NCBI GenBank assembly: GCA_964608735.1
Contig: CAZSPL010000195.1
Coordinates: 1-7,639 of the forward strand
Reading direction: 5' to 3'
Source: CAZSPL01 sp964608735
GTDB lineage: Bacteria; JAJVIF01; JAPKYR01; CAZSPL01
DNA length: 7,639 nt
This document shows positions 5,754-7,639 of the stretch, in pieces; position 1 is the first letter of the stretch, and the number at the start of each line of letters is the position of its first letter. A program made the position numbers and the translations under genes. The notes under the pieces were generated by a model that was not told the origin of the DNA, did no database searches, and saw only the letters and a program-made list of their open reading frames with translations.

Positions 5754-6602
5754 ATGAAAATTAAAGCTACGTTGATAACATCAGTAATTATTCTTTTCCT
5801 GATTCTACCTTCTTGCGGTTCTCAGAATTCATCGGGGTCAGCAATGACGAGTGGAGATGATCGCGCGTCTCTAAGTAAAGAAAAGGGCATTGATGATCCG
5901 GTAGAATCAGAGGCGCTCCGCGCCCAGGTTTCTCTCGCGGGCGCTTTCTCTAGGAGGCAGCTCGGCTATTTTTATTCATATTATAAGAGGTTCCCTTCAT
6001 CATACGAGGAATGGAGGGATTCCGGCTTCCTGATTTTTACGCCCTGGTCGGGGAACGCGCTGGTTCCCACTCCGCATTTTTCACGTCCTCTCTCAATCGA
6101 AAATGATCCATACGGCTCGTTTCATTATGAGAGTATAAGTCCTGATGAGTGCATGGTGGAATTCGTTTTCGAGATTCGCCAAGAGGTCAAGGTCTTAAAT
6201 TTTGAGATGAATGGAAAGGATATGGTTAAAAGAGCCTTCTATCCGGGCGCAACCTACCTTGAGGCGAAAGCCGATGCATTCGATGATCTGTTTGAGCTCA
6301 TGTGCGCGCAGAAACTGATTGGATATGGGTCATTAGAGCCTGCGCCAACCTCTCTTGCCGCTCTTGCTCACAATTATGTCAGCTTTGTGCCGGAAGGATT
6401 CCGCAATCCTCCGGGTTCCGTCGGCGAGGGGAGTTTTGAATTAGGAATCGATTTATCGAACAACATGCCTTATTTCCTTTCCGATCAGAAAAACAGCCGC
6501 CTTATAAATTTTATCACTCCTGCAGGCCAGGTCAGTTCCAATCGCGTTGTCATGTTTTCGTCTGACTTGCTTAACGCCGGGTTCCCCGGGTTGTTTGATT
6601 AG
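5754..6602 (+). CDS. Lipoprotein of unknown function
   Basis: A 282-residue predicted lipoprotein. The ATG at 5754 is chosen because GGAGG (5743-5747) lies six bases upstream and the product begins with a type II signal peptide (MKIK, hydrophobic core, LPSC with the acylated Cys at residue 21). A polar Ser/Gly/Asp-rich linker runs to about residue 50. The rest looks globular and mixed. The stretch YYKRFPSSYEEWRDSGFL (76-93) resembles the P-x-S-x-x-E/W-x-x-x-G pattern of pseudopilin-like globular domains, and APTSLAALAHNYVSFVPEGF (197-216) may be a second, divergent copy; this is inference. There is no enzyme motif that I recognise. It probably shares a promoter near 5164 with the Cys-rich secreted protein and ends at the terminator at 6621-6651. 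Base composition is A/T-shifted like its neighbour. Confidence 0.78.
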   Translation: MKIKATLITSVIILFLILPSCGSQNSSGSAMTSGDDRASLSKEKGIDDPVESEALRAQVSLAGAFSRRQLGYFYSYYKRFPSSYEEWRDSGFLIFTPWSGNALVPTPHFSRPLSIENDPYGSFHYESISPDECMVEFVFEIRQEVKVLNFEMNGKDMVKRAFYPGATYLEAKADAFDDLFELMCAQKLIGYGSLEPAPTSLAALAHNYVSFVPEGFRNPPGSVGEGSFELGIDLSNNMPYFLSDQKNSRLINFITPAGQVSSNRVVMFSSDLLNAGFPGLFD

Positions 6603-6620
6603 GTTCAATTCAATATCTCG

Positions 6621-6651
6621 AAAAAAACAGCCCGGCTGATGCCGGGCTTTT
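6621..6651. terminator. Bidirectional intrinsic terminator between convergent genes
   Basis: An 8-bp GC-rich stem (6629-6636 with 6641-6648, loop TGAT) has a run of seven A residues on its left and TTTT on its right. Read on the plus strand it ends the lipoprotein gene that stops at 6602. Read on the minus strand, the stem is followed by TG and seven T residues, ending the beta-propeller gene that stops at 6670. Confidence 0.88.
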
Positions 6652-6669
6652 AATACAACAGATAAGATA

Positions 6670-7639
6670 TTAACTATCCTTAAACTTATAGAGGTCCCCC
6701 TGCATGTTGGCGTACAACGAGCCATCATGCGCGATGAATACTCCCGATGCATATCCCGAGCCGCCAGCGCTGTATGTCCATGCCGTTGAGCCGTCGGGAT
6801 TCAAGCAGACGATGCTGCGGGAGGACCTGCCGAGATATATCTTGCCGTCCGCGCCGATAGCCGGGCTTACCCATCCCGACATACCCGACCAGGACCAGTT
6901 AAATGCGCTGGCAGCGGATAGCTCATGGATTGTCCCGCCGCTGTTGTGGGGGTAAACCTCGTCGTTTTCCCCGATGCCGATACCCTCGAGGATATTCGCG
7001 CCGAGGTCGCTGTATTTCCACAACTGGGTCATGCCGGGATTTATGCAATACAAATCATAACCTACGCCGAACACGATATCGCCGTCCGATTGTACCGCCG
7101 GGCACGATTGCATCTCCCATGAGTTGCTGGTATAGCCATAAGATCCGATCGTCGCGCCGGTATCGGGATTCAATGCGTAAATGGATAAATTCGCCTTGAC
7201 ATAAATCGTGCCATCCGGCCCCTGCGCGGGAGCGGAACACCATGTGCCGAAATTCACCCGCCAGATTTCGTTCCCATCTTTGTCTATGCGTACAGTGTTG
7301 AACGCTCCGCTCGCGTTATCGCCGGTCACCACGATGTCACCATTGTCCAGGACAAGCCCGAAGCAGTTCGCGGCGGCATGCTGGTTAATCAGCCATTCTT
7401 CCGCGCCTGTTGCAGTGTTAACGCCGCATATCCTTCCCTGGAACAACCCCGTGTTGATGCCGACATAGACGATCGAGTCATCTATTGTTACGCCGAGGGG
7501 CTTCGCCCAGTCCGCCGAAAGGGACGGCGTATAAACCCATTTCTGCGTGCCGTCGGGACTCACCGCATGCACCACGCCGCCGTTTTGCACGGTGCCGAAA
7601 TAAATGGTCCCATCGAATCCCTCGATTGCAAGAAGGGGA
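6670..7639 (-). CDS. PQQ-like beta-propeller protein, C-terminal part (5' end outside window)
   Basis: The frame is open to the right edge. The GTG at 7590 is internal, since upstream codons read AIEGFDGTIYFGTVQNGG, a normal propeller strand. About 322 residues are visible and hold a series of blade repeats of the PQQ/BamB type. Each has a DG-x-I-Y/V strand and ends in a Trp-containing turn: DGTQKWVY, TGAEEWLI, DGNEIWRV, MTQLWKYS and DGSTAWTY. These match the outer-membrane assembly factor BamB and PQQ-dependent dehydrogenase propellers in fold only; no PQQ- or metal-binding catalytic residues are evident, and BamB identity cannot be claimed. The last strand, DGSLYANMQGDLYKFKD, closes the propeller just before the TAA. 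It is likely exported and may bind proteins or polysaccharide, but the signal region is outside the window. Its 3' end faces the lipoprotein gene across the shared terminator. Confidence 0.88.
   Translation of the reverse strand, partial: PLLAIEGFDGTIYFGTVQNGGVVHAVSPDGTQKWVYTPSLSADWAKPLGVTIDDSIVYVGINTGLFQGRICGVNTATGAEEWLINQHAAANCFGLVLDNGDIVVTGDNASGAFNTVRIDKDGNEIWRVNFGTWCSAPAQGPDGTIYVKANLSIYALNPDTGATIGSYGYTSNSWEMQSCPAVQSDGDIVFGVGYDLYCINPGMTQLWKYSDLGANILEGIGIGENDEVYPHNSGGTIHELSAASAFNWSWSGMSGWVSPAIGADGKIYLGRSSRSIVCLNPDGSTAWTYSAGGSGYASGVFIAHDGSLYANMQGDLYKFKDS

Overview
This window looks like part of a chromosome from an uncultured, Gram-negative-type bacterium. Three kinds of evidence point that way: lipobox signal peptides, a PQQ-type beta-propeller of the kind common in envelope proteins, and several proteins with no family I can name. 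I cannot place it in a phylum from sequence alone. No rRNA, tRNA, CRISPR array, phage gene or transposase gene is visible. Most genes are GC-rich with strong G/C third positions. The exception is the pair at about 5.24-6.60 kb, which is clearly more AT-rich.

Layout. (1) 2-1869, + strand: the C-terminal two thirds or more of the ferrous iron transporter FeoB, its G domain lying off the left edge, followed with a 4-nt overlap by a 63-aa FeoB-associated Cys-rich membrane protein. (2) 1859-1950: a perfect 31-bp inverted repeat with a 30-nt loop. It supplies the stop codon of the small gene and sits just before a possible promoter. It resembles a REP/MITE-like dispersed palindrome. (3) 1990-2982, +: a TIM-barrel, glycosidase-like protein of unknown substrate. 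(4) 3176-4078, +: a 300-aa lipoprotein ending at a strong intrinsic terminator. (5) 4148-5071, -: an uncharacterised, charged, soluble protein. (6) 5164-6651, +: a probable two-gene operon of secreted proteins. The first is a Cys-rich acidic protein whose signal peptide contains an in-frame TGA; the second is a lipoprotein. The operon ends at a terminator that appears to work in both directions. (7) 6670-7639, -: the C-terminal part of a PQQ-like beta-propeller protein, cut by the right edge.

How they fit together. feoB and its small partner form an Fe(II)-uptake unit. The rest is mainly envelope or secreted proteins in short, separately terminated transcription units, with no evident shared pathway. 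The points most worth a second look are the long palindrome fused to the end of the iron-uptake operon, the interrupted signal peptide, and the AT-rich secreted-protein pair with an A13 tract in its likely promoter. I see no clear new multi-gene system.
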